Assembly (NCBI RefSeq): GCF_042677945.1
Contig: NZ_JBHUDN010000006.1
Source of the DNA: Haloplanus litoreus
GTDB taxonomy: Archaea > Halobacteriota > Halobacteria > Halobacteriales > Haloferacaceae
DNA length: 64,000 nucleotides
Direction: 5' to 3' (one strand)
Below the pieces are notes generated by a model. It saw only the letters and a program-made list of their open reading frames with translations. It was not told the origin of the DNA and did not search any database. Positions 50,219 through 59,484 of the stretch are shown piece by piece. A program made the position numbers and the translations under genes. Numbering within the stretch: position 1 is the stretch's first letter; each line of letters starts with the position of its first letter.

Positions 50219-50551
50219 ATGCAAGAGACGAACGATGCCGACACGACGCCGACCCACGTCGAGACGGCCGCCGACCTCGACGCGCGCATCGACGCGGCCG
50301 ACCGCCTCCTCGTCGAGTTCTACACCGACGGCTGTGGTGCCTGTGCCGCGATGGAACCGATCCTCGGCGTCGTCGCTCGCGAGACGGGCGTTCCCGTGGT
50401 GACGGTGAACCCACGCGACGACCCGGCGCTGATCGACGAGTACCGTATCGAGAGCGTGCCGACGCTCCTCCTGTTCGAGGACGGTGACCCGGTTCGGCGA
50501 CTGGCCGACGGGTTCGTCGGCGCCGAACGCGTGATCGACTTTCTGGCCTAG
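50219..50551 (+). CDS. thioredoxin
   Basis: 110 residues. Active site CGAC (Cys39/Cys42) in LLVEFYTDGCGACAAMEP and the cis-Pro loop ESVPTLLLFEDGDPVR. No signal peptide; cytosolic. Close to two other thiol-redox genes. Confidence 0.94.
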   Translation: MQETNDADTTPTHVETAADLDARIDAADRLLVEFYTDGCGACAAMEPILGVVARETGVPVVTVNPRDDPALIDEYRIESVPTLLLFEDGDPVRRLADGFVGAERVIDFLA

Positions 50552-50979
50552 TCGCGGGCGGCCTCGAACGCCTCGCGGGCGTTCTCGACGGCCGATTCGC
50601 GCTTGGCGGGGTACGCTTCGACCTTCCCCCGGAGCGTGATACCGTCGCCCTGCCGCACCTCGCCGCGGAAGGCCGCCTGTTTGTCCAGCGTGAGATAGAG
50701 CGAGCAGTCCTCCGCGACTCGGTCGTCGAGTTCGTCGAGGAAGATGTCGTAGTCGGGGAGGTCGACCAGACGGCCGAGGACGTAGCGCACGTCGTCGGCG
50801 TTTTCGAGACGAGCCGAGAGGACGGCGATCCGGTCGCCGTGGTGGCCCGTCGTCACCTGGCGGTCGATTTCGTAGTCCTCCGGCAGGTAGGTGCGGAGCG
50901 CCTGTTCGACACGCTTCTCGTCTTCCGTGGCGTAACAGAACGTGCGGAGGTCGACGTAGTGAAAGGGGACGTTCGACAT
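50548..50979 (-). CDS. archaeal RNA-binding protein (exosome-associated type)
   Basis: 143 residues: FHYVDLRTFCYATEDEKRVEQALRTYLPEDYEIDRQVTTGHHGDRIAVLSARLENADDVRYVLGRL, then LYLTLDKQAAFRGEVRQGDGITLRGKVEAYPAKRESAVENAREAF. This matches a conserved archaeal RNA-binding family linked to the exosome or UPF0201. Its stop overlaps the end of the convergent thioredoxin gene. Confidence 0.87.
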   Translation of the reverse strand: MSNVPFHYVDLRTFCYATEDEKRVEQALRTYLPEDYEIDRQVTTGHHGDRIAVLSARLENADDVRYVLGRLVDLPDYDIFLDELDDRVAEDCSLYLTLDKQAAFRGEVRQGDGITLRGKVEAYPAKRESAVENAREAFEAARD

Positions 50980-50997
50980 GGGGGACGGCCGTCCGGA

Positions 50998-51204
50998 TTA
51001 CTCTTCGGCGTCGTCGTCGGATTCGGCGTCGGCGAGTTCGAGGGCATCCTCGGGGACGCCGGTCTCCTGCCCGTCCTCGAAGCTGACCGTGTACGTGGCG
51101 TCGCCGAACATCGTCTCCATCACCTGCGTGACCGTCCCGACCTCACCGTCGTACTCGCTGTGTTTGTCGTCGAGTACGACCGAATCGTCTTTCTCGAAGC
51201 TCAT
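50998..51204 (-). CDS. small SH3/KOW-like barrel protein
   Basis: 68 residues: MSFEKDDSVVLDDKHSEYDGEVGTVTQVMETMFGDATYTVSFEDGQETGVPEDALELADAE. Short beta barrel followed by an acidic tail; resembles small haloarchaeal barrel proteins. Same strand as and 18 bp from the RNA-binding gene, possibly co-transcribed. Function unknown. Confidence 0.75.
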   Translation of the reverse strand: MSFEKDDSVVLDDKHSEYDGEVGTVTQVMETMFGDATYTVSFEDGQETGVPEDALELADAESDDDAEE

Positions 51205-51323
51205 ATCACGCTGTTCCGCCGGCGCGCATAAAAGGGCGCTGATTCGACGACCGTCGGCGTCTCGGTGCCCCGCCTGCGGGCGCGGATCGGGGATCATAAG
51301 ACCGAGAGCCACCACGTCCACGC

Positions 51324-51962
51324 ATGGAGCACACCAGACGCGAGTATCTCGCTGCGACGGCCGGGGTGGCCGGTCTCGGCGCCAGTGCGGGCTGTCTCGG
51401 CGGCGGGCGGGGAACGGACGACTGTACGATCGAGGACGAACCGGCCGTCTCGGAACTGCCGGCACCGACGCTCGGCCCGGAGGGTGCGAGCGTGACCGTC
51501 GCCGCGTTCGAGGACTTCTCGTGTCCGCACTGTGCCACCTACAGTCTGGAGGTGCTCCCCGAGATTCGGGCGGAGTACGTCGAGACGGGCGCAGTCCGGT
51601 ACGAGCACCACGACTTTCCGATTCCGGTCGACGATCAGTGGTCGTGGCAGGCCGCGAGCGCCGCCCGCGGGGTGCAAGACGAGACGGACGACGAGACGTT
51701 CTTCGAGTACGCACACGCCCTCTTCGAGAACCAAGACGCCTACTCGGCGGGGCGTCTCACCGACCTCGCGAACGACGTCGATGCTCCCGGATGTGCGATC
51801 CAGGCCGACGCACTCAACGAGACGTACCGTCCCGTACTGGAGGCCGACCGCCAGCTGGGCGTCGACAGCGGGGTCGAGGGCACACCCGCCGTGTTCGTCG
51901 CCGGCCGGTCGGTCAGGCCGACCTACGACGCCATCGCGGCGGCCATCGAGGCCGAGCAGTAA
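51324..51962 (+). CDS. DsbA-like lipoprotein
   Basis: 212 residues. HTRREYLAATAGVAGLGASAGCLGG is a Tat signal with lipobox Cys24. DsbA-type thioredoxin domain with CPHC at 67-70 (FEDFSCPHCATYSLEVLPEI) and a cis-Pro loop (GVEGTPAVFVAGR). Acts outside the cell on disulfides, possibly in cytochrome c maturation with the next genes. Confidence 0.92.
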   Translation: MEHTRREYLAATAGVAGLGASAGCLGGGRGTDDCTIEDEPAVSELPAPTLGPEGASVTVAAFEDFSCPHCATYSLEVLPEIRAEYVETGAVRYEHHDFPIPVDDQWSWQAASAARGVQDETDDETFFEYAHALFENQDAYSAGRLTDLANDVDAPGCAIQADALNETYRPVLEADRQLGVDSGVEGTPAVFVAGRSVRPTYDAIAAAIEAEQ

Positions 51963-52014
51963 TTCGAGACACGCACCACGCCGCACTTATTCGTCCGGAG
52001 CGAACGTCGATCCG

Positions 52015-52610
52015 ATGAACGACGAGGGAAGCGAGCGACCGCTCGGCCGTCGACACGTCCTCGCGGGACTCGCCGGGACGGGACTTGTCGGCGTCGGCCT
52101 CGTGGGGACGGACGTCGTTGGATTCNNNNNNNNNNNNNNNNNNNNNNNNNNNNNNNNNNNNNNNNNNNNNNNNNCGGCGGGAACCGCCGCCTGCCGGTCG
52201 AGGTGGCGACCCTCGACGCGCCGGGATCGACCGCCGGCACTCGGCAGGTCCCCGCTCCCGAGACGCCGACCGTGATCGACTGCTTCGCGACGTGGTGTGG
52301 CCCCTGCGTCGAGCAGATGGGCGCCCTCGGGACCGTCCACGAGCGCTACGCCGACCGCGCCGCGTTCGTGTCGGTCACCAACGAGCGACTGGGCGGTGGC
52401 CTCTCCCGCGAGGACCTCCGGGCGTGGTGGCGCGACAACGACGGCCGCTGGACGCTGGGCCACGACCCCGACGGCGACCTGCTGGCGGCGCTCGGGGCGA
52501 GCGGGCTCCCCTTCCTGGTCGTGACCGACGCGACGGGGTCGGTGACGTGGACCCACGGCGGCGTCGCGTCCGCCGAGACGATCGACCGCGAACTCGCGGC
52601 GGTGCTGTGA
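52015..52610 (+). CDS. TlpA/ResA-like thiol-disulfide protein, interrupted by an assembly gap
   Basis: The N-terminus (PLGRRHVLAGLAGTGLVGVGLVG) is a Tat signal. After 49 N, the frame resumes GNRRLPVEVATLDAPG ... TVIDCFATWCGPCVEQMGALGTVHERYADRAAFVSV, with WCGPC active site and FLVVTDATGSVTWTHGG. The downstream frame needs a gap of 2 modulo 3, not the 49 given. It is translationally coupled to ccdA (stop TGA and ATG overlap at 52608-52612). Confidence 0.88.
52126..52174. other. assembly gap (49 N) in the TlpA-like gene
   Basis: The gap starts at a codon boundary and one base (52175) completes the first codon beyond, so the real length is 2 modulo 3. It falls after the Tat signal in a probable linker. 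Confidence 0.95.
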
Positions 52611-53261
52611 TGGCCGACGCCGGCCTCCTCGGGACGCTCACCTTCGCCGTCGGCGCCGGCCTCGCCACCTTCTTCGCGCCCTGTGCGTACCCCCTCCTGC
52701 CGGGCTACGTCGGCTACGCCATCCAGGGTGACGAGACCGGTCTGAGCGGAGCCGCCGTCCGCGGCGTCGCCGCCTCCGCCGGCGCGACGCTCGTCCTCGG
52801 GGCCCTCGGCGCCCTGCTGTTCTCGGCGGGAGGACGGCTGGCCCGTCACCTGCCCTTACTCGAACCGCTGGTCGGCGTCGCCCTCGTCGCGTTCGGCGTC
52901 CTGTTTCTCTCCGACCGGGCGCCGACGCTCCACCTCCGACTGCCGGAACGTCGGACGTCAGTCCTCGGGTGTGCCGTCTTCGGNNNNNNNNNNNNCCGGC
53001 TGTGTCGTGCCCGTCGTCCTCGGCGTCGTCACGCAGTCACTGACGCTCTCGGCCCCGGGAGCGGCCGTCGTGCTCGGCGGCTACGCCGCCGCCACGGCGC
53101 TCCCGCTGACCGGGGTGACGCTACTGTCGGCCGTCGGCAGCGACGCCGTCAGGGCCTGGAGTGATCGGATCGGCGTCGTTCACCGTCTCGCCGCCGTCGT
53201 CATGATTCTGGCCGGAGTCGCCCAGATCGTCGTCTCGCTTCGCTACCTCGGCGTGGTTTAG
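52610..53261 (+). CDS. ccdA: cytochrome c biogenesis protein CcdA, interrupted by an assembly gap
   Basis: Carries electrons across the membrane to extracytoplasmic thiol proteins. Spans are clear. Cys25 (FFAPCAYPLLPGYVGY) and a second Cys after the gap (AGCVVPVVLGVVTQ) are the redox pair. Twelve N at 52984-52995 lie in the membrane region; frame requires a gap of 2 modulo 3. TlpA-like partner lies upstream, SCO-like downstream. Confidence 0.9.
52984..52995. other. assembly gap (12 N) in ccdA
   Basis: The frames before and after imply a true length of 2 modulo 3 (for example 11 or 14), so 12 is only an estimate. Confidence 0.95.
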
Positions 53262-53307
53262 ACGGACGGACCACACGGGCTTTCACCGTCCGACACCGGG
53301 GTAGGGT

Positions 53308-53988
53308 ATGGACCGTCGCACGTACCTCGGGGTACTCGGAACCGCAGGCATCGGTGCGACCGCCGGCTGTCTCGGCGGTGGCTCCCCGAACACGGCCCTC
53401 GGCAAGCCCGACCGCCGGGGCGGCGTCGAGAGCGAGGACCTCTCGTACCCCGCCTGGGGCCAACGGATTCCCGACGTGGCGTTTCCCGACCCGCTGGTCG
53501 GCGAGCGGATCGACCTCCGCGGCGTCGAGCGCGCGGGGCTGGTGAGCTTCTTTTACTCCCACTGCAACAGCGTCTGCCCGCGGCTCATCTCGTCGCTCCG
53601 CGAGGTGCAGATCCACAGCCTCGACAACGGCTACGCCGACGAGGTGGGCTTTTACCCCATCACCTTCGACCCGCAACGCGACACGGCCGACCGCCTCCGC
53701 GAGTACGGGGAACAGATGAACGTCGACCTCGACGCCGGCAACTGGCACTTCCTCCGCCCCGAGAACCGCGAGCGGGCGAAGACCGTCCTCGGCGAGGAGT
53801 TCGGCTTCCGGTTCCAGCGCACACAACCCGAGAACATGGACATGTACATGTTCAACCACATCGGCCTCGTCCTCTTGGTGAACGCCGACGGCTACGTCGA
53901 ACGCGCCTACCGGGGTCAGGAGGGACGGGAGGGACAGTATATCGAGGACCTCGACAAAGTTCGGTCGGGCGGCGGCGGCCTGTTCTAG
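53308..53988 (+). CDS. SCO1/SenC-type copper chaperone lipoprotein
   Basis: 226 residues. Tat-like signal with lipobox Cys21 (GATAGCLGG). Copper ligands Cys86/Cys90 (FYSHCNSVCPRL) and His184 (FNHIGLVLL). SCO proteins insert copper into cytochrome oxidase CuA. The stop overlaps the convergent aldo-keto reductase gene by 4 bp. Confidence 0.95.
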   Translation: MDRRTYLGVLGTAGIGATAGCLGGGSPNTALGKPDRRGGVESEDLSYPAWGQRIPDVAFPDPLVGERIDLRGVERAGLVSFFYSHCNSVCPRLISSLREVQIHSLDNGYADEVGFYPITFDPQRDTADRLREYGEQMNVDLDAGNWHFLRPENRERAKTVLGEEFGFRFQRTQPENMDMYMFNHIGLVLLVNADGYVERAYRGQEGREGQYIEDLDKVRSGGGGLF

Positions 53989-54959
53989 TCGTGCCCGGAG
54001 ACGGGGACCGGTTCGTACGGCTCCTCTAGATACTCGACGTCGCTGTCGCTCAGATCGATCTCAAGGGCCTCGACGGCATCCTCTAGGTGCTCGACGGAGG
54101 AGGTGCCGACGATGGGCGCGTCGACCCAGTCCTTGTGTAGCACCCAGGAGAGTGCGATCTGAGCCATCTTCACGCCGCGCTCCTCGGCGAGTTGCCCGAC
54201 GCGTTCGTTGATCTCCCGGCCGCCGCCCTCGCGGTAGGGGTGTTCGTACAGGTACTCCTCGGTCGCGCCACGCGTGGTCGCGTCGATGTCCTCGTCCGGT
54301 CGCGTGAGGTAGCCGCGAGCCATCGGCGACCACGGGATGACGCCGATCCCCTCCCGTCGGCAGAACGGCAGCATCTCGCGTTCCTCCTCGCGGTACGCGA
54401 GGTTGTAGTGGTTCTGCATGGTGGCGAAGCGGTCGAGTCCCAGTCGGTCGCTCGTGTGGAGGGCGTCGGCGAACTGGTGGACCCACATCGAACTCGCGCC
54501 GAGGTAGCGCACCTGGCCGCGCCGGACCGCGTCGTCGAGGGCGCGGAGCGTCGTCTCGATGGGCGTGTCGTCGTCCCACCGGTGGATCTGATAGAGGTCG
54601 ACGGCGTCCATTCCGAGTCGGTCCAGCGAGTTCGACAGTTCCTGCTCGATTGCCTTCCGCGACAGCCCTCCGGAGTTGGGGTCGTCCTCGTCCATCCGGA
54701 AGTAGCCTTTCGTGGCGACGACCTGTTCCTCGCGCCGGCCCTCCAGTGCCGTCCCGAGGACGCGCTCCGACTCGCCGTTCGAGTACATGTTGGCGGTGTC
54801 GAAGAAGTTGATTCCGAGTTCGATGGCCCGGTCGACGAGTTCGACGCCCGCCTCCTCGTCCAGCACCCAGTCGCGCCAGTCGCTCGATCCGATGCTCATA
54901 CAGCCGAGGCAGATGCGCGACACCTCCATTCCGGTGTCACCGAGGGTGGTGTACTCCAT
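53985..54959 (-). CDS. aldo/keto reductase
   Basis: 324 residues, NADPH-dependent TIM-barrel oxidoreductase. Catalytic tetrad elements: FFDTANMYSNG (Asp, Tyr), VVATKG (Lys), YQIHRWD (His). Starts MEYTTLGDTGMEVSRICLGCMSIG. Substrate unknown. ATG 54959. Confidence 0.94.
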   Translation of the reverse strand: MEYTTLGDTGMEVSRICLGCMSIGSSDWRDWVLDEEAGVELVDRAIELGINFFDTANMYSNGESERVLGTALEGRREEQVVATKGYFRMDEDDPNSGGLSRKAIEQELSNSLDRLGMDAVDLYQIHRWDDDTPIETTLRALDDAVRRGQVRYLGASSMWVHQFADALHTSDRLGLDRFATMQNHYNLAYREEEREMLPFCRREGIGVIPWSPMARGYLTRPDEDIDATTRGATEEYLYEHPYREGGGREINERVGQLAEERGVKMAQIALSWVLHKDWVDAPIVGTSSVEHLEDAVEALEIDLSDSDVEYLEEPYEPVPVSGHD

Positions 54960-55091
54960 ACCTCGCCCTCGGCACGGAGAGGCAAAAAGCCACAGGCGGA
55001 GTGAGGAGGGAGCGTGCCACGCAACCGGGACCGGGGGTACCGTTTTGTCGATCACACCCCAACCCGCGCCCATGCCCAGCGGAGGCTGGCT

Positions 55092-56585
55092 ATGACCGTC
55101 TGGCTCCTCGGCGACCAACTCCACCCCGAGAGCCACGTCCTCGACGACACAGACCGCGTGTTGCTGATCGAAGCGACGGCCGTCGCCGCCCGTCGACCCT
55201 ACCACCCGCAGAAACTCGGCCTGGTGTTCGCGGCGATGCGCCACGCTCGCGACGCCCTGCGCGAGGCGGGCTACGCCGTCGAGTACCGGCGGGCCGAGAC
55301 GTTCGGCGACGCTCTCGACGCCCACTTCGCGGCCCACCCCGGCGACGACCTGCGGCTCATGCGCCCGCCGAGTTACGGCGCCGCTGACCGCCTCCGTGAA
55401 CTCGTGACGGCGCGCGGTGGCACCCTCTCGCTCGTCCGCGACGACCGCTTCCTGTGTTCGTCCGACGCCTTCGACGAGTGGGCGGGAGACGACGACAGCT
55501 TCCGCCACGAGAACTTCTACCGCTGGCTACGCCGCCGCGAGGACGTGCTGATGGACGGGACGGAGCCGGCGGGTGGCGAGTGGAACTACGACGAATCGAA
55601 TCGTGAGACACCGCCGGCGGACTGGTCCCTGCCGCCCGTTCCACGGTTCGATCCGGACGACCTGACCCGGGAGACGCTCGACTGGGTGACCGAGCGCTTC
55701 GACACCTGGGGGGAACGCTCGGGGTTCGCGTGGCCGGTGACACGACCCGAGGCGCTGGACGCCCTCGACCACTTCGTCGAGCATCGCCTGCCCGAGTTCG
55801 GCGCGTATCAGGACGCGATGCTCGGCGGCGAGTACGCGCTTGCCCACTCCCTGCTGTCGTCGTCGCTGAACCTCGGCCTCCTCGGCCCGCGGGAGGTGGT
55901 CGACGCCGCCGTCGACGCCTGGCATCGGGACGCGGCGCCCATCGAAAGCGTGGAAGGGTTCGTCCGGCAGGTTCTCGGCTGGCGGGAGTTCGTGCGACAC
56001 GTCTACCGCCGGACGATGCCCGAACTCGCCGAGACGGACCTGTTGGGCCGGTCCCGTGACCTGCCCACCCTCTACTACGACGCCGAGACGGAGATGCGGT
56101 GTCTCGACGAGGCGGTAACCCACGTCTACGAACGCGGCTACGCCCACCACATCGAACGGCTGATGCTCCTGTCGAACTTCGCGCTCGTCTACGGCGCCGA
56201 CCCGCACGAACTGAACGAGTGGTTCCACTTCGGGTTCGTCGACGCCTTCCACTGGGTGACCACGCCGAACGTCCTCGGGATGGGGACGTTCGCCACGGAC
56301 GCGTTCACCTCGAAACCCTACGCCTCCTCGGGCAACTACGTCGACCGGATGAGCGACCACTGTGCGGACTGTACCTACGATGTGGACGCGACGACCGGTG
56401 CGAACGCCTGTCCGTTCAACGCGCTCTACTGGGACTTTCTCGACCGGAACGAGGGGACGCTCCGCGGGACTGGTCGGATGGGGCTGATGTACTCTCACGT
56501 CGACCGCAAGACCGACACGGAGTGGGACGCCATCCGGGAGCGAGTGGCCGAAGTACGGCGACTGGCGCGCGATGGACGGCTGTAG
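55092..56585 (+). CDS. iron-sulfur (6-4)-type photolyase (PhrB-like cryptochrome/photolyase)
   Basis: 497 residues. Family FeS-BCP: MTVWLLGDQLHPESHVLDDTD opens the domain. Four Cys align with the 4Fe-4S ligands of PhrB: MRCLDE, HCADC and ANACPF, and the spacing of the last three (3 and 13 residues) is exact. FAD and photolyase core elements: EMRCLDEAVTHVYERGYAHHIERLMLLSNFAL, EWFHFGFVDAFHWVTTPNVLGM. Repairs UV (6-4) photoproducts. ATG 55092 is chosen over the longer frame. Confidence 0.95.
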   Translation: MTVWLLGDQLHPESHVLDDTDRVLLIEATAVAARRPYHPQKLGLVFAAMRHARDALREAGYAVEYRRAETFGDALDAHFAAHPGDDLRLMRPPSYGAADRLRELVTARGGTLSLVRDDRFLCSSDAFDEWAGDDDSFRHENFYRWLRRREDVLMDGTEPAGGEWNYDESNRETPPADWSLPPVPRFDPDDLTRETLDWVTERFDTWGERSGFAWPVTRPEALDALDHFVEHRLPEFGAYQDAMLGGEYALAHSLLSSSLNLGLLGPREVVDAAVDAWHRDAAPIESVEGFVRQVLGWREFVRHVYRRTMPELAETDLLGRSRDLPTLYYDAETEMRCLDEAVTHVYERGYAHHIERLMLLSNFALVYGADPHELNEWFHFGFVDAFHWVTTPNVLGMGTFATDAFTSKPYASSGNYVDRMSDHCADCTYDVDATTGANACPFNALYWDFLDRNEGTLRGTGRMGLMYSHVDRKTDTEWDAIRERVAEVRRLARDGRL

Positions 56586-56658
56586 CCGCGGCTGTGGGAG
56601 TCGTGAAAAAGGGAGTTCTGATCCAGCGTGCTTCGAGCGGTCGGAGTCCGACCCGGAC

Positions 56659-56853
56659 TTACAGTCGCTGGAGGTTGGTCGCCCGCGGGCCCTTGTCGGC
56701 CTGCTCGATGTCGAATTCGACTTCCTGTCCCTCTTCGAGGTCCGGGCCGCCGATGTCCTCCATGTGGAAGAACACGTCTTCGTCGGAATCTTCGGACTCG
56801 ATGAACCCGTAACCGCCGGTGTCGTTAAAGAACGCAACCGTACCTGTCGCCAT
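56659..56853 (-). CDS. cspA: cold shock protein
   Basis: 64 residues. RNP1-like KGTVAFFNDTGGYGFIE region (MATGTVAFFNDTGGYGFIE) and RNP2-like DVFFHMEDI; ends GPRATNLQRL. Single-stranded nucleic-acid-binding OB fold. Other haloarchaeal genomes usually carry several copies. Confidence 0.96.
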   Translation of the reverse strand: MATGTVAFFNDTGGYGFIESEDSDEDVFFHMEDIGGPDLEEGQEVEFDIEQADKGPRATNLQRL

Positions 56854-57012
56854 TGCGTTACGAACGACGAAAAGCAGACACATAAGGATTTTGCCAGGGG
56901 ACAGAACAGTACCAATTATTTCAATAGTTAGGCGAGAAAAAATGCAATCAGGACGTATTCGGAGGGGAACGTGACGTGTGTCGACTGGCCGTTCGGGAGG
57001 TAGGTCCGACGG

Positions 57013-57594
57013 TCAGTCGTTCGTCACGTCCCGCCCGAGGGTGTGGAACTCGTCGTTCGGACGCATGTCGGCGAAACTCGCCAGTCGGTTGCTGAGGTTG
57101 AAGAAGGCGGTTACGGCGCCGATATCCCAGATTTCGCGCTCGGAGAACCCCGCCTCCGCGAGGCGGTCCAGGTCGGCGTCGGTCACCGCGGCGGGGGACT
57201 CGGTGAGTTTCACGGCCACGTCGAGCATGAGCAAGCGCTCGTCGCTCACGTCGGCGGTGCGGTAGTTGGCGACGAGCTGATCGGCAAGCGTCGGATCCGT
57301 CGCGTAGAGGCGGACGAGCGCGCCGTGGGCGACGTTGCAGTAGTAACAGTGGTTGACGCCCGAGACGGCGACGACGATCATCTCCACCTCCACCCGCTCG
57401 AGGCTCGTCCCCTCGACGAGGGCGTCGTGGTAGTCGACGAAGGCCCGGAAGTGGTCGGGCGCGTAGGCGAGCGCCGCGAACACGTTGGGGGTAAAGCCCG
57501 CCCGCTCCGTCTCGGCGTCGATGCGTTCGCGCAGGTCGGCGGGCAGGTCGGCGCGGTCGGGTACCGGGAACCGGGTCATCGCGTCGTCGTTCAT
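57013..57594 (-). CDS. AhpD/carboxymuconolactone-decarboxylase-like protein
   Basis: 193 residues. RVEVEMIVVAVSGVNHCYYCNVAHGALVRLY holds the C-x-x-C plus His of AhpD-type alkylhydroperoxidases. ATG 57594 begins MNDDAM; ATG 57579 is possible. Probably peroxide detoxification; no reductase adjacent. Confidence 0.9.
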   Translation of the reverse strand: MNDDAMTRFPVPDRADLPADLRERIDAETERAGFTPNVFAALAYAPDHFRAFVDYHDALVEGTSLERVEVEMIVVAVSGVNHCYYCNVAHGALVRLYATDPTLADQLVANYRTADVSDERLLMLDVAVKLTESPAAVTDADLDRLAEAGFSEREIWDIGAVTAFFNLSNRLASFADMRPNDEFHTLGRDVTND

Positions 57595-57625
57595 GCACGC
57601 ACCTGCGGGCCGGGAAGGCAAAAAC

Positions 57626-58114
57626 TCACCCCAGCCGCGTCGCGAGGATGACGGTGGCCGCGGTAGTACAGACGCCGACGGCGAGGAGGACGTAGTTGGC
57701 GATGGTGTTGTCCGCCCGAGTGAGGTACAGCGAGAAGCTCCGGCCGGAGAGCGGCCACAGCAGGGGCACGCCGGCGGGCGTCAGCGCGTCCGCGAGGAGG
57801 TGAGCCAGCACGGCGAGCGCACCGACGGCGAAGCCGAAGGAAACGAACGTGGTCCGGCCGCCGTCGAGGACCATCGCGAGGCCGACGCCGACCCCCGCGC
57901 CCGCGGCGCCGACGAGGGCCGCGAAGACGAGGGTGTGCGTCGGGCCACGGTGGGGGAGGCCGGGAATCCGGTGGTCGTAGTCGGGGAGCATCGCGAGCCA
58001 GAGGACGGCTCCCCCGCCGACGACGGCGAGGTCCGGACGTCCGGCGAGAACGAGCGCGAACCCGACGGGTGCGAACACGAGCAAGGAGACGCCCCAGTGG
58101 CCACGGCGGTACAC
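57626..58114 (-). CDS. YdjM/DUF457-like membrane metal-dependent hydrolase
   Basis: 162 residues from a GTG start. RGHWGVSLLVFAPVGFAL, LWLAMLPDYDHRIPGLPHRGPTHTLVF (metal-binding D/H pattern) and LAHLLADALTPAGVPLLWPLSG with four spans. Typical of the YdjM membrane hydrolase family. Confidence 0.88.
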   Translation of the reverse strand: MYRRGHWGVSLLVFAPVGFALVLAGRPDLAVVGGGAVLWLAMLPDYDHRIPGLPHRGPTHTLVFAALVGAAGAGVGVGLAMVLDGGRTTFVSFGFAVGALAVLAHLLADALTPAGVPLLWPLSGRSFSLYLTRADNTIANYVLLAVGVCTTAATVILATRLG

Positions 58115-58192
58115 GGTCGGACGTGGGACGGGGACGACCAGAACCTTTCGGCCGAGGGATACCGTTATCGCCACCGAGCGCGTCCCATCGTC

Positions 58193-59284
58193 GTGAGCAA
58201 CGGACTCGTGGCCGGACTCGACGCCCTCCCCGCCTGGCAAGCGACGGCCGCCGTCCTCGCGCTCTCGTTCGGGAGCGCCGTCGTCCTCGAACTGGTCGGG
58301 GTCCGTCTCGCCCGGCGCGTCACCCGTCGCACCGAGACGGCGCTTGACGACATCGTCTTCGAAGAACTCCGGGTGCCGCTGGTCGTGACCGTCGCCCTCG
58401 CCGGGGTGTACGTCCTCACGCGCGTCGACTCCGTCGCGACGGCCACGCTCGTCGACGCCCGGACGCTGTCGCTGTTTTTCGGCAGACCCTCGCTGTCCAT
58501 CATCGTCCTCGTCTGGGCGCGGGCGCTCAACCGCGTCGTCAACCGCCTCGTCGAGGCGGTGAAAGACCGCGGCGACCGCTTCGACTTCGCACCGGTCTTC
58601 TCGAACGTCTGGACGCTCGTCGTCCTCGTCGGGACCGTCGCCGTCCTCCTCTCGCTGTGGGAGTACGACGTGTCGCCCCTGCTCGCGGGGGCGGGCATCG
58701 CCGGCATCGCCGTCGGCTTCGCCGCGAAGGACACCGTCGCGAACTTCTTCGGAGGGATCGCGTTGTACTTCGACGACACGTACAAACTGGGCGATTTCGT
58801 CGTCCTCGACTCCGGCGAATCGGGGACGGTGGCGAAGGTGGGCGTCCGCTCGACGACGCTGCTCACCCGCGACGAGGTGTTGGTGACCGTCCCCAACTCC
58901 GTGCTGAACGCGACCCGTATCATCAACGAGTCGGCGCCGGGACGCCGTCGCCGGGTGCGGGTGCCCATCGGCGTCGCCTACGGCACCGACATCGACGCCT
59001 TCGAGCAACTGGTGGTCGACCTCGCGCAGGGGACGGCGCTGGTCCTCGACGCCCCGAAGCCCCGAATGCGTCTCCGCCGCTTCGGCGACTCCGCGCTGGA
59101 GTACGAACTGCTGGCGTGGGTGAACGGACCGACCCGGGCGTCCCGGGCGCGGCACGAACTCAACCGTGCCATCTACCACGCCCTCGCGGAGGCAGGGGTC
59201 GAGATTCCGTACCCACGGAGCGACGTGACGGTCCGGTCGGCGAGCGAGGGGACGGACGCCGACGGCGCCGCTGACGGTCGATAG
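58193..59284 (+). CDS. MscS-family mechanosensitive channel
   Basis: 363 residues from GTG. Four or five N-terminal spans (for example ATAAVLALSFGSAVVLELVGV), then the pore helix LLAGAGIAGIAVGFAAKDTVANFFGG and beta domain FVVLDSGESGTVAKVGVRST...VTVPNSVLNATRIIN. Ends with an acidic tail. Longer than the paralogue at 995-1876. Confidence 0.93.
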   Translation: MSNGLVAGLDALPAWQATAAVLALSFGSAVVLELVGVRLARRVTRRTETALDDIVFEELRVPLVVTVALAGVYVLTRVDSVATATLVDARTLSLFFGRPSLSIIVLVWARALNRVVNRLVEAVKDRGDRFDFAPVFSNVWTLVVLVGTVAVLLSLWEYDVSPLLAGAGIAGIAVGFAAKDTVANFFGGIALYFDDTYKLGDFVVLDSGESGTVAKVGVRSTTLLTRDEVLVTVPNSVLNATRIINESAPGRRRRVRVPIGVAYGTDIDAFEQLVVDLAQGTALVLDAPKPRMRLRRFGDSALEYELLAWVNGPTRASRARHELNRAIYHALAEAGVEIPYPRSDVTVRSASEGTDADGAADGR

Positions 59285-59373
59285 ATGCGGCAAACGTGGA
59301 GGGAGTGTACGTTACCGTTTGCCCACGGTGGCGGGGACCGTACGTTTGGTGGCGGTCAGGGTCACCCAGCGGC

Positions 59374-59481
59374 TCACTCCTCGACGACGACGGTTCCCTC
59401 CATGCCCGCCGCCTCGTGTGGAATACAGACGTAGGCGTGTTCACCGGTCGTCCGAAGCAACTGCCGTCTCGTGTGTCGCAT
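59374..59481 (-). pseudogene. internally deleted cupredoxin (halocyanin-like) gene
   Basis: A 35-codon frame. It starts MRHTRRQLLRTTG, the beginning of a Tat signal (RRQLL), and continues directly in frame with GEHAYVCIPHEAAGM EGTVVVEE, the C-terminal copper loop (Cys, His, Met) of a halocyanin, with the first His ligand and the whole middle absent. So about 100 or more codons seem to be deleted at the junction. Either a true deletion or a collapsed assembly. The promoter carries an iron box (59485-59502). Confidence 0.75.
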
Positions 59482-59484
59482 AGA

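Noticed and set aside
57485..59284. Long extended frame of the second MscS gene from 57485
   Set aside because: The first 236 codons run antisense to the AhpD-like and YdjM-like genes and have no channel similarity; GTG 58193 is used instead.
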